Below, piece by piece: positions 8,212 to 17,037 of a stretch of DNA of 64,000 bases; within the stretch, counting starts at the first letter, position 1, and each line of letters opens with the position of its first letter. A model generated the notes under the pieces. The model saw only the letters and a list, made by a program, of their open reading frames with translations, ran no database searches and had not been told where the DNA came from. A program made the translations under genes and the position numbers. Source of the DNA: an uncultured Alistipes sp. (GTDB lineage Bacteria > Bacteroidota > Bacteroidia > Bacteroidales > Rikenellaceae); assembly GCA_947623305.1 (NCBI GenBank), contig CANQGQ010000003.1, positions 62,001-126,000 of the forward strand. The letters run 5' to 3'.

Positions 8212-10941
8212 TCACTTCTGGTTCAACGCAGCGTGCGCGGCTGCCAGACGTGCGATCGGCACGCGGAAGGGCGAGCAGCTCACGTAATTGAGACCCGCGT
8301 AGTGGCAGAACTCGACCGACGAAGGTTCGCCGCCATGCTCGCCGCAGATGCCGCATTTCAAGTTCATGCGCGTACCACGACCTTTGAGCACCGCCTCGCG
8401 GATCAACTGACCCACGCCGTTGCGGTCGAGAATCTGGAACGGATCGTTCTTCAGAATGCCCTTGTCGAGATAGACGGGCAGGAACTTGCCGATGTCGTCG
8501 CGCGAGAAGCCCAGCGTCATCTGCGTCAAGTCGTTGGTACCGAACGAGAAGAATTCGGCCACCTCGGCGATCTGGTTGGCGGTAACCGCCGCACGCGGCA
8601 CCTCGATCATCGTACCGACCATGTATTCGATTTTGTCGTTGCGTTCGGTGAAGACCTGTTCGGCCGTCGCGTCGATGATCTTCTTCTGATAACGCAGCTC
8701 CTTGTGGTTGCCGACCAACGGCACCATGATCTCGACGTGAACCGGCAGGCCCATCGCCTTGACGTTCATGGCCGCCTCGATGATGGCGCGCGTCTGCATC
8801 TCGGTAATTTCGGGATAGGTATTGCCCAGACGGCAGCCGCGGTGGCCCAACATCGGGTTGAACTCGGCCAACGCCTCGACTTTAGCCACGATCTTCTCGA
8901 ACGACACGTGCATCTCGGCAGCCATCTCGCGCTGCCCCTTTTCATCGTGCGGAACGAACTCGTGCAAAGGCGGATCGAGCAGACGCACCGTTACAGGATA
9001 CCCGTTCATCGCCTTGAACAGCCCCTCGAAGTCCCCGCGCTGGATGGGCAGCAACTTGCCCAAGGCGACGCGACGACCAGCCTCGTCATCGGCCAGAATC
9101 ATTTCGCGAATGGCCTTGATGCGGTCGCCCTCGAAGAACATGTGCTCCGTACGGCAAAGGCCGATGCCCTCGGCACCGAACTCGAACGCCTGTTTGGCAT
9201 CCTTCGGCGTATCGGCATTGGCGCGAACCTTGAGCACGGCATACTTGCCGGCCAGCTCCATGACCTTGGCGAAATCGCCGCTCAAATCGGCGGCCTTCGT
9301 AGCCACCTGACCGAGATAAACCTCGCCGGTCGAACCGTTCAGCGAGATCCAGTCGCCCTCCTTGACCGTAACACCGCCGACCTTGATGGTGCGGGCCTTG
9401 TAGTCGATTTCCAATTCACCGGCACCCGACACGCAACACTTGCCCATACCGCGGGCGACGACGGCTGCGTGGGAGGTCATACCGCCGCGAGCCGTCAGAA
9501 TACCGGCCGCGTCGAGCATGCCTTTCAAGTCCTCGGGCGAGGTTTCGATGCGCACCAAGACAGCTTTCTGACCCGTCGTGCGGAAAACCTTCTCGGCATC
9601 CTCGGCGAAGAACACCACAGGCCCCGTAGCAGCACCCGGCGAAGCGGGCAGACCCTTCGTGATGACCTTGGCCGAAGCAATGGCCTTTTTGTCGAACACG
9701 GGGTGCAACAATTCGTCGAGTTTCGCCGGTTCACAACGCAGGACGGCCGTTTTCTCGTCGATCAGCCCTTCGCGCAGCATGTCCATCGCGATCTTCACCA
9801 TGGCGGCACCTGTACGCTTGCCGTTGCGGCACTGCAACATCCAGAGTTTGCCGTCCTGAATGGTGAACTCGATGTCCTGCATGTCGGTGAAATACTGTTC
9901 CAGATGGTGCTGGATTTCATTCAGTTCCTTGTAAACGTCGGGCATCACCTCTTCCAGCGAAGGATATTTCGCTTTGCGCTCCTCCTCGCCGATGTTCTGA
10001 GCCTTGGCCCAACGGCGCGAGCCCTCGATCGTGACCTGCTGCGGCGTACGAATACCGGCCACGACATCCTCGCCCTGGGCATTGATCAGGTATTCGCCGT
10101 TGAAGATGTTTTCGCCCGTTGCAGCATCGCGCGAGAAAGCGACGCCCGTTGCGGAATTGTTGCCCATGTTGCCGAAGACCATCGCCATGACCGATACAGC
10201 CGTACCCCACTCCTGCGGAATGTTGTTCAGCTTGCGATAGAGGATAGCGCGTTCGTTCATCCACGACCCGAACACGGCGCAGATAGCGCCCCACAACTGA
10301 TCCCACGGATCGGTGGGGAACTGCTCGCCGGTCTGCTTCTTGACAGCCGCCTTGAACTTCACGACCAACTCTTTCAGATCGTCGGTCGTGAGGTCGGTGT
10401 CGTTCTTCACGCCGCGCTTGTGTTTCTGCTCGTCGATGATCTCCTCGAACGGATCGTGATCCTCCTTCGATACGGGTTTCATGCCCAGCACCACATCGCC
10501 GTACATCTGCACGAAACGGCGATAGGAGTCCCAAGCGAAACGCGGATTGCCCGTGCGTTTGGCTACGGCCTCGACCGCCGCGTCGTTCATACCCAGGTTC
10601 AGGATGGTATCCATCATGCCGGGCATCGACGCGCGCGCACCCGACCGCACCGACACGAGCAACGGCAACTCCTTGTCGCCGAACTTCATGCCGGACAACC
10701 GCTCGATATTCTTCATTGCGGCCTCGACCTCCGGACGCAGCATCTCGATAACGGCCTCCTTGCCGTGCGCATAGTATTCGGAGCAAACCTCCGTCGTGAT
10801 GGTGAATCCCGGGGGCACGGGGATGCCGATGAGGTTCATTTCCGCGAGGTTGGCGCCTTTGCCGCCCAGCAGTTCACGCATTTTGCCATTTCCTTCGGCC
10901 TCCTTGTTGCCGAATGTGTAGACCCGTTTAACGTCTGCCAT
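8212..10941 (-). CDS. ppdK: Pyruvate, phosphate dikinase
   Basis: Interconverts pyruvate, ATP and phosphate with phosphoenolpyruvate, AMP and pyrophosphate; in anaerobic Bacteroidota it works in pyrophosphate-linked glycolysis and gluconeogenesis. The 909-residue cytoplasmic protein has the ATP-grasp domain at the N-terminus (GGKGANLAEM). The phosphohistidine swivel domain follows, with GGMTSHAAVVARGMG. The C-terminal PEP/pyruvate TIM barrel carries the catalytic cysteine region NLKCGICGEHGG. Length is normal for the family. It is monocistronic with a well-formed promoter about 140 bases upstream and a terminator downstream. A very long open frame on the opposite strand is a codon-bias shadow. 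Confidence 0.98.
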   Translation of the reverse strand: MADVKRVYTFGNKEAEGNGKMRELLGGKGANLAEMNLIGIPVPPGFTITTEVCSEYYAHGKEAVIEMLRPEVEAAMKNIERLSGMKFGDKELPLLVSVRSGARASMPGMMDTILNLGMNDAAVEAVAKRTGNPRFAWDSYRRFVQMYGDVVLGMKPVSKEDHDPFEEIIDEQKHKRGVKNDTDLTTDDLKELVVKFKAAVKKQTGEQFPTDPWDQLWGAICAVFGSWMNERAILYRKLNNIPQEWGTAVSVMAMVFGNMGNNSATGVAFSRDAATGENIFNGEYLINAQGEDVVAGIRTPQQVTIEGSRRWAKAQNIGEEERKAKYPSLEEVMPDVYKELNEIQHHLEQYFTDMQDIEFTIQDGKLWMLQCRNGKRTGAAMVKIAMDMLREGLIDEKTAVLRCEPAKLDELLHPVFDKKAIASAKVITKGLPASPGAATGPVVFFAEDAEKVFRTTGQKAVLVRIETSPEDLKGMLDAAGILTARGGMTSHAAVVARGMGKCCVSGAGELEIDYKARTIKVGGVTVKEGDWISLNGSTGEVYLGQVATKAADLSGDFAKVMELAGKYAVLKVRANADTPKDAKQAFEFGAEGIGLCRTEHMFFEGDRIKAIREMILADDEAGRRVALGKLLPIQRGDFEGLFKAMNGYPVTVRLLDPPLHEFVPHDEKGQREMAAEMHVSFEKIVAKVEALAEFNPMLGHRGCRLGNTYPEITEMQTRAIIEAAMNVKAMGLPVHVEIMVPLVGNHKELRYQKKIIDATAEQVFTERNDKIEYMVGTMIEVPRAAVTANQIAEVAEFFSFGTNDLTQMTLGFSRDDIGKFLPVYLDKGILKNDPFQILDRNGVGQLIREAVLKGRGTRMNLKCGICGEHGGEPSSVEFCHYAGLNYVSCSPFRVPIARLAAAHAALNQK

Positions 10942-11080
10942 AAAATAATCGTTTTATTAATTGATGTCTCTTTAATCAAAATTTTTCTTATCTTCGGTCT
11001 CCGTTCCCGATAGCGCCGCACAACGAAAGCCCGCCTTACGGCGGACACCTCGCAAAGACGATTTTTCCGGATGAGGATTA

Positions 11081-11111
11081 CAAAAATAAGAATTTTTCGC
11101 GAAAAAGCAAA
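11081..11111 (-). promoter_or_regulatory. ppdK promoter
   Basis: On the minus strand TTTG (11111-11108), 19 bases, then TATTTTTG (11088-11081): a perfect Bacteroidota promoter. The resulting leader before ppdK is about 135 bases, with no structure I recognise. Confidence 0.75.
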
Positions 11112-11128
11112 GAAAAACGAAATTTTCT

Positions 11129-12385
11129 TCAATTCCGCTTGCGGACGATGCGCACGGTGGTCTGCGTCGACTGGCGGATGAACACCTGCGGGCCGACGGC
11201 GTATCGCTCCCACAATTCGGGCGTATAACCGCGAATGGTCAGCAACTCCATCCGCTCTGCTCTCATCACGTCGAATCCGGCCGCCCGCAACGCCTCGATC
11301 GCCTCGCCGATATGCCACGTATCGTCCACGCACAAACTCAAATTGACGGCCGAATTATGAATCAGATTGGCTTTCAACCGGTAACGTTCGAGCAGCGAGA
11401 AAATTGCCGAGAATTTTTCCTCCAACACGAACGAAAAGTCGCGCGAACGCACGGTCAGCAACACCTGATTTTTCTTCAGAATCAGAATCGGCACCTGCAC
11501 CGGAGCCGACATGTCGCGGATGACCGTGCCGGGTTTGCGTTTGTCGCCGAAAGGCCGCACATAGAGCGGAATGTGCTTGTTTTGCAACGGCTTGATGGTC
11601 TTCGGATGGATGATCTGCGCCCCGCTGTAGGCCAATTCGATGGTATCGAGGTAGTTCAGTTCGGCGATCTGCACGGCATCGGGGAAAATCTTCGGATCGG
11701 CATTCAGCACGCCGTCGACATCCTTCCACACCGACATGGATTCGGCATCGAGCAGATTGGCCACGACAGCGGCCGAATAATCGGAACCCTCACGGCCCAA
11801 CGTCGTGGTCGTCCCGTCGGGCGCCCCGCCGATGAATCCCTGTCCGACGAACACCGTCTCCCGAGCGTCCGCCATCGCCTGCCGCAACAGCGGTGCCGAA
11901 GCCTCCAGATCGACCGCCGCATCCTTATGCCGCAACTCGGTGCGCAGGCAGCGGCGCATGTCGATCCACCGGTTGGTCGTTCCGGCGAAGCGGAGGTATT
12001 CCGAAATAATGGTCGTGGAGACCAACTCGCCGAAAGCGACGATCGTATCGTACAACAATTCGGCATCCTCTGACCGGTAGGCCGTTTCGGCGGCGATGCG
12101 CTCCAATTCGTCGAAAAAGGCATCGACCCGAGGCAAAGACGTCGGCCCGTGCCACAAATCGTCGATGATTTCGGCATGGTATCGTTTCAGCCCGTCGATG
12201 TGCTCCTGCGCGGCGACGCGATCGCCTTGCCGCACCCCCTCGAAAACCTTTTCGAGGGCATTGGTCGTCTTGCCCATCGCCGAAACGATGATGAACAGAT
12301 GCTGTTCCTCGCCGATAATTTTGTGCAGGTTGCGCACGCCGTCGGCATTCCGCACCGAAGCCCCGCCGAATTTATAAACTTTCAT
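11129..12385 (-). CDS. lysC: Aspartate kinase
   Basis: Phosphorylates aspartate, the first step toward lysine/diaminopimelate, threonine and methionine. The N-terminus has the kinase signature MKVYKFGGASV, then GREGSDYSAAVVANLLDA and the substrate-binding VWKDVDGVLNADP. The last 120 or so residues resemble the paired ACT regulatory domains, so feedback control by an end-product amino acid is expected. The 418-residue size indicates a monofunctional enzyme with no fused homoserine dehydrogenase. The ATG at 12385 is used; the preceding codon TTG could extend it by one residue only. asd and dapD of the same pathway lie elsewhere in the window, not in an operon with it. Confidence 0.96.
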   Translation of the reverse strand: MKVYKFGGASVRNADGVRNLHKIIGEEQHLFIIVSAMGKTTNALEKVFEGVRQGDRVAAQEHIDGLKRYHAEIIDDLWHGPTSLPRVDAFFDELERIAAETAYRSEDAELLYDTIVAFGELVSTTIISEYLRFAGTTNRWIDMRRCLRTELRHKDAAVDLEASAPLLRQAMADARETVFVGQGFIGGAPDGTTTTLGREGSDYSAAVVANLLDAESMSVWKDVDGVLNADPKIFPDAVQIAELNYLDTIELAYSGAQIIHPKTIKPLQNKHIPLYVRPFGDKRKPGTVIRDMSAPVQVPILILKKNQVLLTVRSRDFSFVLEEKFSAIFSLLERYRLKANLIHNSAVNLSLCVDDTWHIGEAIEALRAAGFDVMRAERMELLTIRGYTPELWERYAVGPQVFIRQSTQTTVRIVRKRN

Positions 12386-12450
12386 CAACCGCTTTCATTT
12401 TCATAAAATTCCGTTCTTTTTCAGGCACCCGCCGTCGGACGCCGGCGCAA

Positions 12451-14613
12451 TCAATTCTGCACCGGTTTATACGGAACCCCGATGTTCTGGAAAAGGAATG
12501 CATACGAATCGGCCGCTTCGTCGATCCGTTTCGAAGTGGGTTTGCCGGCTCCGTGGCCCGCTTTCGATTCGATGCGGATCAGAATCGGTGCATCGCCCGC
12601 CTGGCAATGCTGCATCTGGGCCGCGAACTTGAACGAATGCGCCGGCACGACGCGGTCGTCGTGATCGGCCGTCGTGATGAGCGTAGCCGGATAGGAGACG
12701 CCCTCCTTGATATTATGGAGCGGCGAGTATTTATAAATATAGGAAAATTGCTCCTCGTCGTCGCTCGAACCGTACTCCACGGCCCAGCCCCAACCGATGG
12801 TGAACTTGTGGTAACGCAGCATGTCCATCACGCCCACGGCAGGCAAGCAGACGGCATAGAGATCGGGACGCTGCACCTCGCAGGCGCCGACCAACAGACC
12901 GCCATTCGAACCGCCGGCGATGGCCAGCTTGTCCGATGACGTATATTTGTTTTCGATGAGGTATTCGGCCGCAGCGATAAAATCGTCGAAAACGTTTTGT
13001 TTGTTCGCCAGCATGCCTCCCTTGTGCCAAGCCTCACCGTACTCCGATCCGCCGCGCAGATTGGCCACGCAATAGAGGCCGCCCTGCTCCATGAAGAGGA
13101 TGGCCGACGGATTGAATCCGGGGGTCAGGTTGATCTGGAACCCGCCGTAAGCATAGAGATAGCAAGGATTCTGGCCGTCTAACTTCATATCCTTGCGATG
13201 GGAGACGAACATCGGCACCATCGTACCGTCTTTCGACGGATAGAAGATCTGTTCGGTAACGAAGCGTTCGGGATCGAAATTGACCTGCGGCGCCTTATAG
13301 AGCGTCGTCTCGCCCGAAGCGAGGTCGTAATGATAGATCGTCGCGGGCGCCGTGTAGTTCGTCAACGAATAGTAGAGCTCCGTATCCTCCTTTTTGCCGA
13401 AGAACCCGCCGACCGTGCCGATGGCCGGCAATTCGACCTTGCGGATCAACTTGCCGTCGAGTCCGTATTGATAGACCTGGCTCTGCGCATCCTCCAGATA
13501 GGTGGCAAACAGCTGACCGCCCGCCGTCGAAACCGATTCCAACAGATGTCGGTCATTCTCGGGAATAACCGTCGCAAACGGCCGCTCGGGATGGTTCAGG
13601 TCGACAGCGACCAACGCATAATTCGAAGCATCGCGATTGGTGCGGAGATAGAGTTTGTCGTCGATGCAATCCACGATTTCGTAATCGTGATCGAAGCCCG
13701 GCAACAACACGCGCAACGTCGGTTCGTTGCTCCGACGGTAAAGGATTTCCGACCCCGAAGTGCCCTCCGAACCGATGACGAAAAGCCACCGGCCATCGTC
13801 CGACGGCCAGGCGCTGAAATAACGCAACGGATGCTGCGGATCGCTGTAAATCAAACGATCGGCCGACTGCGGCGTTCCCAAAGCGTGATAATAGACCTTC
13901 TGGGATTCGTTTTTCGAGGAGTAAACGCCCGCCTTCGGTTCATCGTAGGCGCTGTAATAGAATCCCTTGGAATCGGGAGTCCACGTAGCGCCGGAAAATT
14001 TCACCCATTCGATCCGGTCGTCGGTCAACGAACCGTCGGCCGTATTCATCACGCGAATCACGACCCAATCGGAACCCGATGCGGCCGTCGCATAAGCCAA
14101 ATAGGCGCCGTCCTCGGAAAACGAGACGTCCGCAAGCGCCACGGTGCCGTCGTCGGACAACGCATTGGGATCGAGGAACACTTCGCCCGCCGCACCCGGG
14201 GCGGCCGCACGGTACAAAACCGATTGATTCTGCAATCCGTCATTATAAAAATAGTACCACCCGTCGCCGTGCTTCGTCGGAGCCCCCTCTTTCGGATAGT
14301 TCCACAGCTCGGTGAGCCGCTGGCGGATGGCATCGCGGAACGGAATCTGCGACAGATAATCGAACGTTACGGCATTCTCGGCCTCGACCCAGGCAGCGGT
14401 GGCTTCGGAGTTGTCATCCTCCAACCAGCGATAGGGGTCGGGCACCTTCGTGCCGAAGTAGTCGTCGACCACATCGCCGCGCTCAGCGACGGGATAGGGT
14501 CGGTGTTTGATGTTTTTCATGTCGTTGCACCCTGTGAACAGAGCCGCCGCAGCGATCGCGGCAACGGCCCACCGATTCGAATTTTTCATATCGCAAAAAG
14601 AGTTCATTTTCAT
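12451..14613 (-). CDS. Prolyl oligopeptidase (S9A) lipoprotein
   Basis: Cleaves short proline-containing peptides; the lipobox suggests a periplasmic membrane-anchored enzyme. After the start there is a short charged stretch, a hydrophobic segment and the lipobox LFTGC. The N-terminal seven-bladed propeller (VPDPYRWLED) precedes the catalytic hydrolase domain. The triad is visible as GGSNGGLL (Ser), ADHDDRVVP (Asp) and SKAGHGAGK (His). I place the start at 14613 because it sits just after a Shine-Dalgarno-like GAGGAAAGG inside a conserved leader; 14589 (MKNSNRW) is a plausible alternative. The frame is open upstream through the leader, and those codons (LCRGEERC) should not be annotated as protein. 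Length from 14613 is 720 residues. Confidence 0.93.
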   Translation of the reverse strand: MKMNSFCDMKNSNRWAVAAIAAAALFTGCNDMKNIKHRPYPVAERGDVVDDYFGTKVPDPYRWLEDDNSEATAAWVEAENAVTFDYLSQIPFRDAIRQRLTELWNYPKEGAPTKHGDGWYYFYNDGLQNQSVLYRAAAPGAAGEVFLDPNALSDDGTVALADVSFSEDGAYLAYATAASGSDWVVIRVMNTADGSLTDDRIEWVKFSGATWTPDSKGFYYSAYDEPKAGVYSSKNESQKVYYHALGTPQSADRLIYSDPQHPLRYFSAWPSDDGRWLFVIGSEGTSGSEILYRRSNEPTLRVLLPGFDHDYEIVDCIDDKLYLRTNRDASNYALVAVDLNHPERPFATVIPENDRHLLESVSTAGGQLFATYLEDAQSQVYQYGLDGKLIRKVELPAIGTVGGFFGKKEDTELYYSLTNYTAPATIYHYDLASGETTLYKAPQVNFDPERFVTEQIFYPSKDGTMVPMFVSHRKDMKLDGQNPCYLYAYGGFQINLTPGFNPSAILFMEQGGLYCVANLRGGSEYGEAWHKGGMLANKQNVFDDFIAAAEYLIENKYTSSDKLAIAGGSNGGLLVGACEVQRPDLYAVCLPAVGVMDMLRYHKFTIGWGWAVEYGSSDDEEQFSYIYKYSPLHNIKEGVSYPATLITTADHDDRVVPAHSFKFAAQMQHCQAGDAPILIRIESKAGHGAGKPTSKRIDEAADSYAFLFQNIGVPYKPVQN

Positions 14614-14680
14614 GCACCTTTCCTCGCCTCGGCATAACTCGAATAAATTCGACTCTGCCCTCGGCTTATCGAGAAGGTTC
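14603..14680 (-). promoter_or_regulatory. Covarying hairpin leader, copy B (upstream of S9A peptidase)
   Basis: Read on the minus strand, about 78 bases align without gaps to 16937-17014. The central hairpin is TCGAAT-TT-ATTCGA here (14639-14652) and CGTGC-TT-GCACG in the other copy, so the stem is kept by compensatory changes. ACCTT (14678-14674) can pair with AAGGT (14620-14616), which overlaps the ribosome-binding site GAGGAAAGG directly before the ATG at 14613. The TAACTTTG promoter element at 14697-14704 puts the transcript start at the leader's first bases. Confidence 0.75.
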
Positions 14681-14696
14681 CGATTTACTTTTGGCA

Positions 14697-14704
14697 CAAA
14701 GTTA
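14697..14704 (-). promoter_or_regulatory. -7 promoter element of the S9A peptidase gene
   Basis: TAACTTTG on the minus strand, ending 17 bases before the conserved leader. Confidence 0.55.
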
Positions 14705-14716
14705 CGAATTTTTCAG

Positions 14717-14724
14717 TAACTTTG
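14717..14724 (+). promoter_or_regulatory. -7 promoter element of dapD
   Basis: TAACTTTG, 79 bases upstream of the dapD start and divergent from the S9A promoter. Confidence 0.55.
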
Positions 14725-14803
14725 GACATTCGAATCCGGTAGGGACGTTTTTCCATCGGGACGACCGGTCGGAGGAGCGAACGGGACCGAAAACGCCGAA
14801 AAC

Positions 14804-15640
14804 ATGAACAACGCATACAACGAACTCGAACAGCTCATCGAACGCACGTGGGAGAACCGCGACCTGCTCTCTTGCGACGAAAATCGCGCCGCCATCCGTC
14901 GGGTCGTGGAGCTCGTCGATCGCGGCGAACTCCGCACGGCCGAACCGGTCGATGCAGAAAAAAGCCTCTGGAAAGTCAACGAATGGGTCAAAAAAGCGAT
15001 CCTCCTCTACTTCCCGATCCGACCCATGCGCAAGATGGAGGCGGGCGAACTGGAATGGTTCGACAAAATGGAGCTCAAACACGGCTACGAAGCATTGGGC
15101 GTGCGCGTCGTGCCCCATGCCGTGGCCCGCTACGGCGCCTACATCGCACAAGGCGCCATCCTGATGCCGTCGTACGTCAATATCGGCGCATACGTCGATA
15201 CGGGAACGATGGTCGATACGTGGGCGACGGTCGGTTCGTGCGCACAGATCGGCAAACACGTCCATTTGTCGGGCGGCGTCGGAATCGGCGGCGTACTGGA
15301 ACCCGTACAGGCTTCGCCGGTCATCATCGAAGACCATTGCTTCATCGGTTCGCGCAGCATCGTCGTCGAAGGGGCGCACGTCTGTCGCGAAGCGGTGCTG
15401 GGCTCGAACACCGTCATCACCGGCTCGACCCACATCATCGACGTAACGGGGCCGGAACCCGTTACCTACAAAGGGTACGTGCCGCCCCGCTCGGTGGTCG
15501 TGCCGGGCAGCTACCGCAAACAATTTCCGGCCGGCGAATACAGCGTGTCGTGCGCCCTCATCATTGGCCGGCGCAAGGAATCGACCGACAAGAAAACCTC
15601 GCTCAACGACGCCCTCCGCGATTTCGGCGTATCGGCCTGA
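14804..15640 (+). CDS. dapD: 2,3,4,5-tetrahydropyridine-2,6-dicarboxylate N-succinyltransferase
   Basis: Succinylates tetrahydrodipicolinate in the succinylase branch of diaminopimelate/lysine synthesis. The 278-residue protein has a helical N-terminal domain followed by a left-handed beta-helix of hexapeptide repeats (residues about 110-230, for example YVNIGAYVDTGTMVDTWA and VHLSGGVGIGG). A short C-terminal domain contains YSVSCALIIGRRKESTD. Length and motifs match DapD. birA starts six bases after its stop codon, so the two are probably cotranscribed. Confidence 0.95.
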   Translation: MNNAYNELEQLIERTWENRDLLSCDENRAAIRRVVELVDRGELRTAEPVDAEKSLWKVNEWVKKAILLYFPIRPMRKMEAGELEWFDKMELKHGYEALGVRVVPHAVARYGAYIAQGAILMPSYVNIGAYVDTGTMVDTWATVGSCAQIGKHVHLSGGVGIGGVLEPVQASPVIIEDHCFIGSRSIVVEGAHVCREAVLGSNTVITGSTHIIDVTGPEPVTYKGYVPPRSVVVPGSYRKQFPAGEYSVSCALIIGRRKESTDKKTSLNDALRDFGVSA

Positions 15641-15645
15641 CGACT

Positions 15646-16371
15646 ATGATTTACAAAATCGAAGAGACTACCTCGACCAACGACGATGCCCGCAACCCGC
15701 GCTATCGGCACGGCGACATCGTATGGGCTGAACGGCAAACGGCCGGACGCGGCCAGCGCGGCCATACGTGGACGAGTCCCGAAGGGGTCAATCTGACCTT
15801 TTCGTTGGTATTGGAGCCTCGGTTCCTGCCCATCGACGAACAGTTTCTGCTGTCGGAGGTCATCGCGTTGGCGTTGACCGACACCTTTACGAAATGCGGC
15901 ATCGCGACCCGCATCAAGTGGACGAACGACCTCTATGCCGGCGACCGCAAATTGGTCGGCATGCTCATCGAACACACCTTGTCGGAGGGTCGGCTGGCCC
16001 GCACGATCGCCGGCATCGGCATCAATGTCAATCAGTTGAAGTTCGATCCCGCGCTGCCGAACCCCACCTCGATGGCGCTGACGGCCGAACGCACGTTCGA
16101 CCGGCACGAGGTGCTCGAAATTTTCTACGGCTGCTGCATGGAGCGTTACGAAACGCTGCTGAACGGCGACCGTGAGACGATCCAACGCAACTATCGCGAA
16201 CGGATGTACCGGTTGGGCAAACGCAGCCCGTTCCGCCTGCCGGACGGAACGCGATTCTGGGCGGTCATCGAAGGGGTGCGCCCGACCGGCGAACTGCTGC
16301 TGCGGCACGACGACGGAACGCAACACGCCTATCTCTATCGCGAAGTGGAATTCGTCGTGGCGGGGAAATAA
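15646..16371 (+). CDS. birA: Biotin--[acetyl-CoA-carboxylase] ligase
   Basis: Activates biotin with ATP and attaches it to biotin carboxyl carrier proteins. The GRGQRGHTW biotin/ATP-binding loop lies near residue 35, preceded by ETTSTNDDA and followed by KWTNDLYAGDRKLVGML. The 241-residue protein lacks the N-terminal winged-helix DNA-binding domain, so it is a class I ligase with no repressor function. It follows dapD after five bases. Confidence 0.93.
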   Translation: MIYKIEETTSTNDDARNPRYRHGDIVWAERQTAGRGQRGHTWTSPEGVNLTFSLVLEPRFLPIDEQFLLSEVIALALTDTFTKCGIATRIKWTNDLYAGDRKLVGMLIEHTLSEGRLARTIAGIGINVNQLKFDPALPNPTSMALTAERTFDRHEVLEIFYGCCMERYETLLNGDRETIQRNYRERMYRLGKRSPFRLPDGTRFWAVIEGVRPTGELLLRHDDGTQHAYLYREVEFVVAGK

Positions 16372-16403
16372 CGGCCGGACGATAAAAAACGTTGCCCGAA
16401 TAG

Positions 16404-16433
16404 TTGCTGTTACAAAAATAACAGCTATATTTG
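16404..16433 (+). promoter_or_regulatory. gcvH promoter
   Basis: TTG (16404-16406), 19 bases, TATATTTG (16426-16433). The leader before the gcvH start is about 25 bases. Confidence 0.7.
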
Positions 16434-16461
16434 CATCACGAAACATAAACCGAGTTCCATC

Positions 16462-16839
16462 ATGAACGTACCTGCAAATCTGAAATACTCCAACGACCAC
16501 GAGTGGTGTCGGGTGGAGGGCGATACGGCCGTTATCGGCATCACCGACTTCGCGCAAAGCCAGCTGGGCGACATCGTATTCGTCGATGTTCCGACCGTGG
16601 GCGAAACCCTCGCAGCCGGCGAGGTGTTCGGCTCCATCGAAGCCGTCAAGACGGTGAGCGACGCTTTCCTGCCCGTGGGCGGCGAAGTGCTCGAGCTGAA
16701 CGAAGCGGTCGATGCCGATCCGTCGATCGTCAACAAAGACCCCTATGGCGAAGGCTGGATGGTCAAGGTCAAAATGAGCGATCCGTCGGATTACGACAAA
16801 CTGCTCACGCCGGCTCAATACGAACAGTTGATCGGTTGA
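16462..16839 (+). CDS. gcvH: Glycine cleavage system H protein
   Basis: Lipoylated carrier that shuttles the aminomethyl group of glycine between the P, T and L proteins. The 125-residue protein starts with [14 protein letters not shown] and carries the lipoylation motif [11 protein letters not shown], whose lysine is the attachment site. It ends with the conserved [11 protein letters not shown]. No gcvP, gcvT or lpd gene is nearby, so the rest of the system is elsewhere. A terminator hairpin follows. Confidence 0.96.
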   Translation: MNVPANLKYSNDHEWCRVEGDTAVIGITDFAQSQLGDIVFVDVPTVGETLAAGEVFGSIEAVKTVSDAFLPVGGEVLELNEAVDADPSIVNKDPYGEGWMVKVKMSDPSDYDKLLTPAQYEQLIG

Positions 16840-16856
16840 TTTCGGGGCCGAATACG

Positions 16857-16891
16857 AACGGAAGCGCAGCGTCATCGGCTGCGCTTTTCCG
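16857..16891 (+). terminator. gcvH terminator
   Basis: GGAAGCGCAGC / GCTGCGCTTTTCC hairpin ending in TTTT. Confidence 0.65.
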
Positions 16892-16936
16892 GTTTGTTCC
16901 GGCAGGCGCCGCCACAAGGCTGCGAAACACGAAAAC

Positions 16937-17014
16937 GAACCTTTTCGATAAGCCGAGCGCAAAGCCGTGCTTGCACGAGCTATGCCGAGGCGAGGAAAGG
17001 TGCATGAAAATGAA
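16937..17014 (+). promoter_or_regulatory. Covarying hairpin leader, copy A (upstream of mdh)
   Basis: The same element as 14603-14680: CGATAAGCCGAG, a hairpin CGTGC-TT-GCACG (16966-16977), TATGCCGAGGCGAGGAAAGG and ATGAAAATGAAC. ACCTTT (16939-16944) can pair with AAAGGT (16996-17001) and mask the ribosome-binding site. The in-frame ATG at 17004 opens a 13-codon peptide whose TAA (17043-17045) overlaps the first codons of mdh. No TAnnTTTG box is evident immediately upstream. Confidence 0.75.
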
Positions 17015-17037
17015 CTTACTTAACTCAAATAAAACGT

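Noticed and set aside
7999..11013. Open frame of 1004 codons on the plus strand opposite ppdK
   Set aside because: It is the antisense shadow of a well-defined ppdK gene, caused by GC-rich codon bias. It shows no recognisable domain and spans the ppdK promoter and terminators.
13198..14637. Open frame of 479 codons on the plus strand
   Set aside because: Antisense to the S9A peptidase, with arginine-rich shadow composition and no domain.
14614..14697. N-terminal extension of the S9A peptidase (MPKVNRNLLD...)
   Set aside because: These codons are the conserved structured leader; the same sequence is non-coding in front of mdh.
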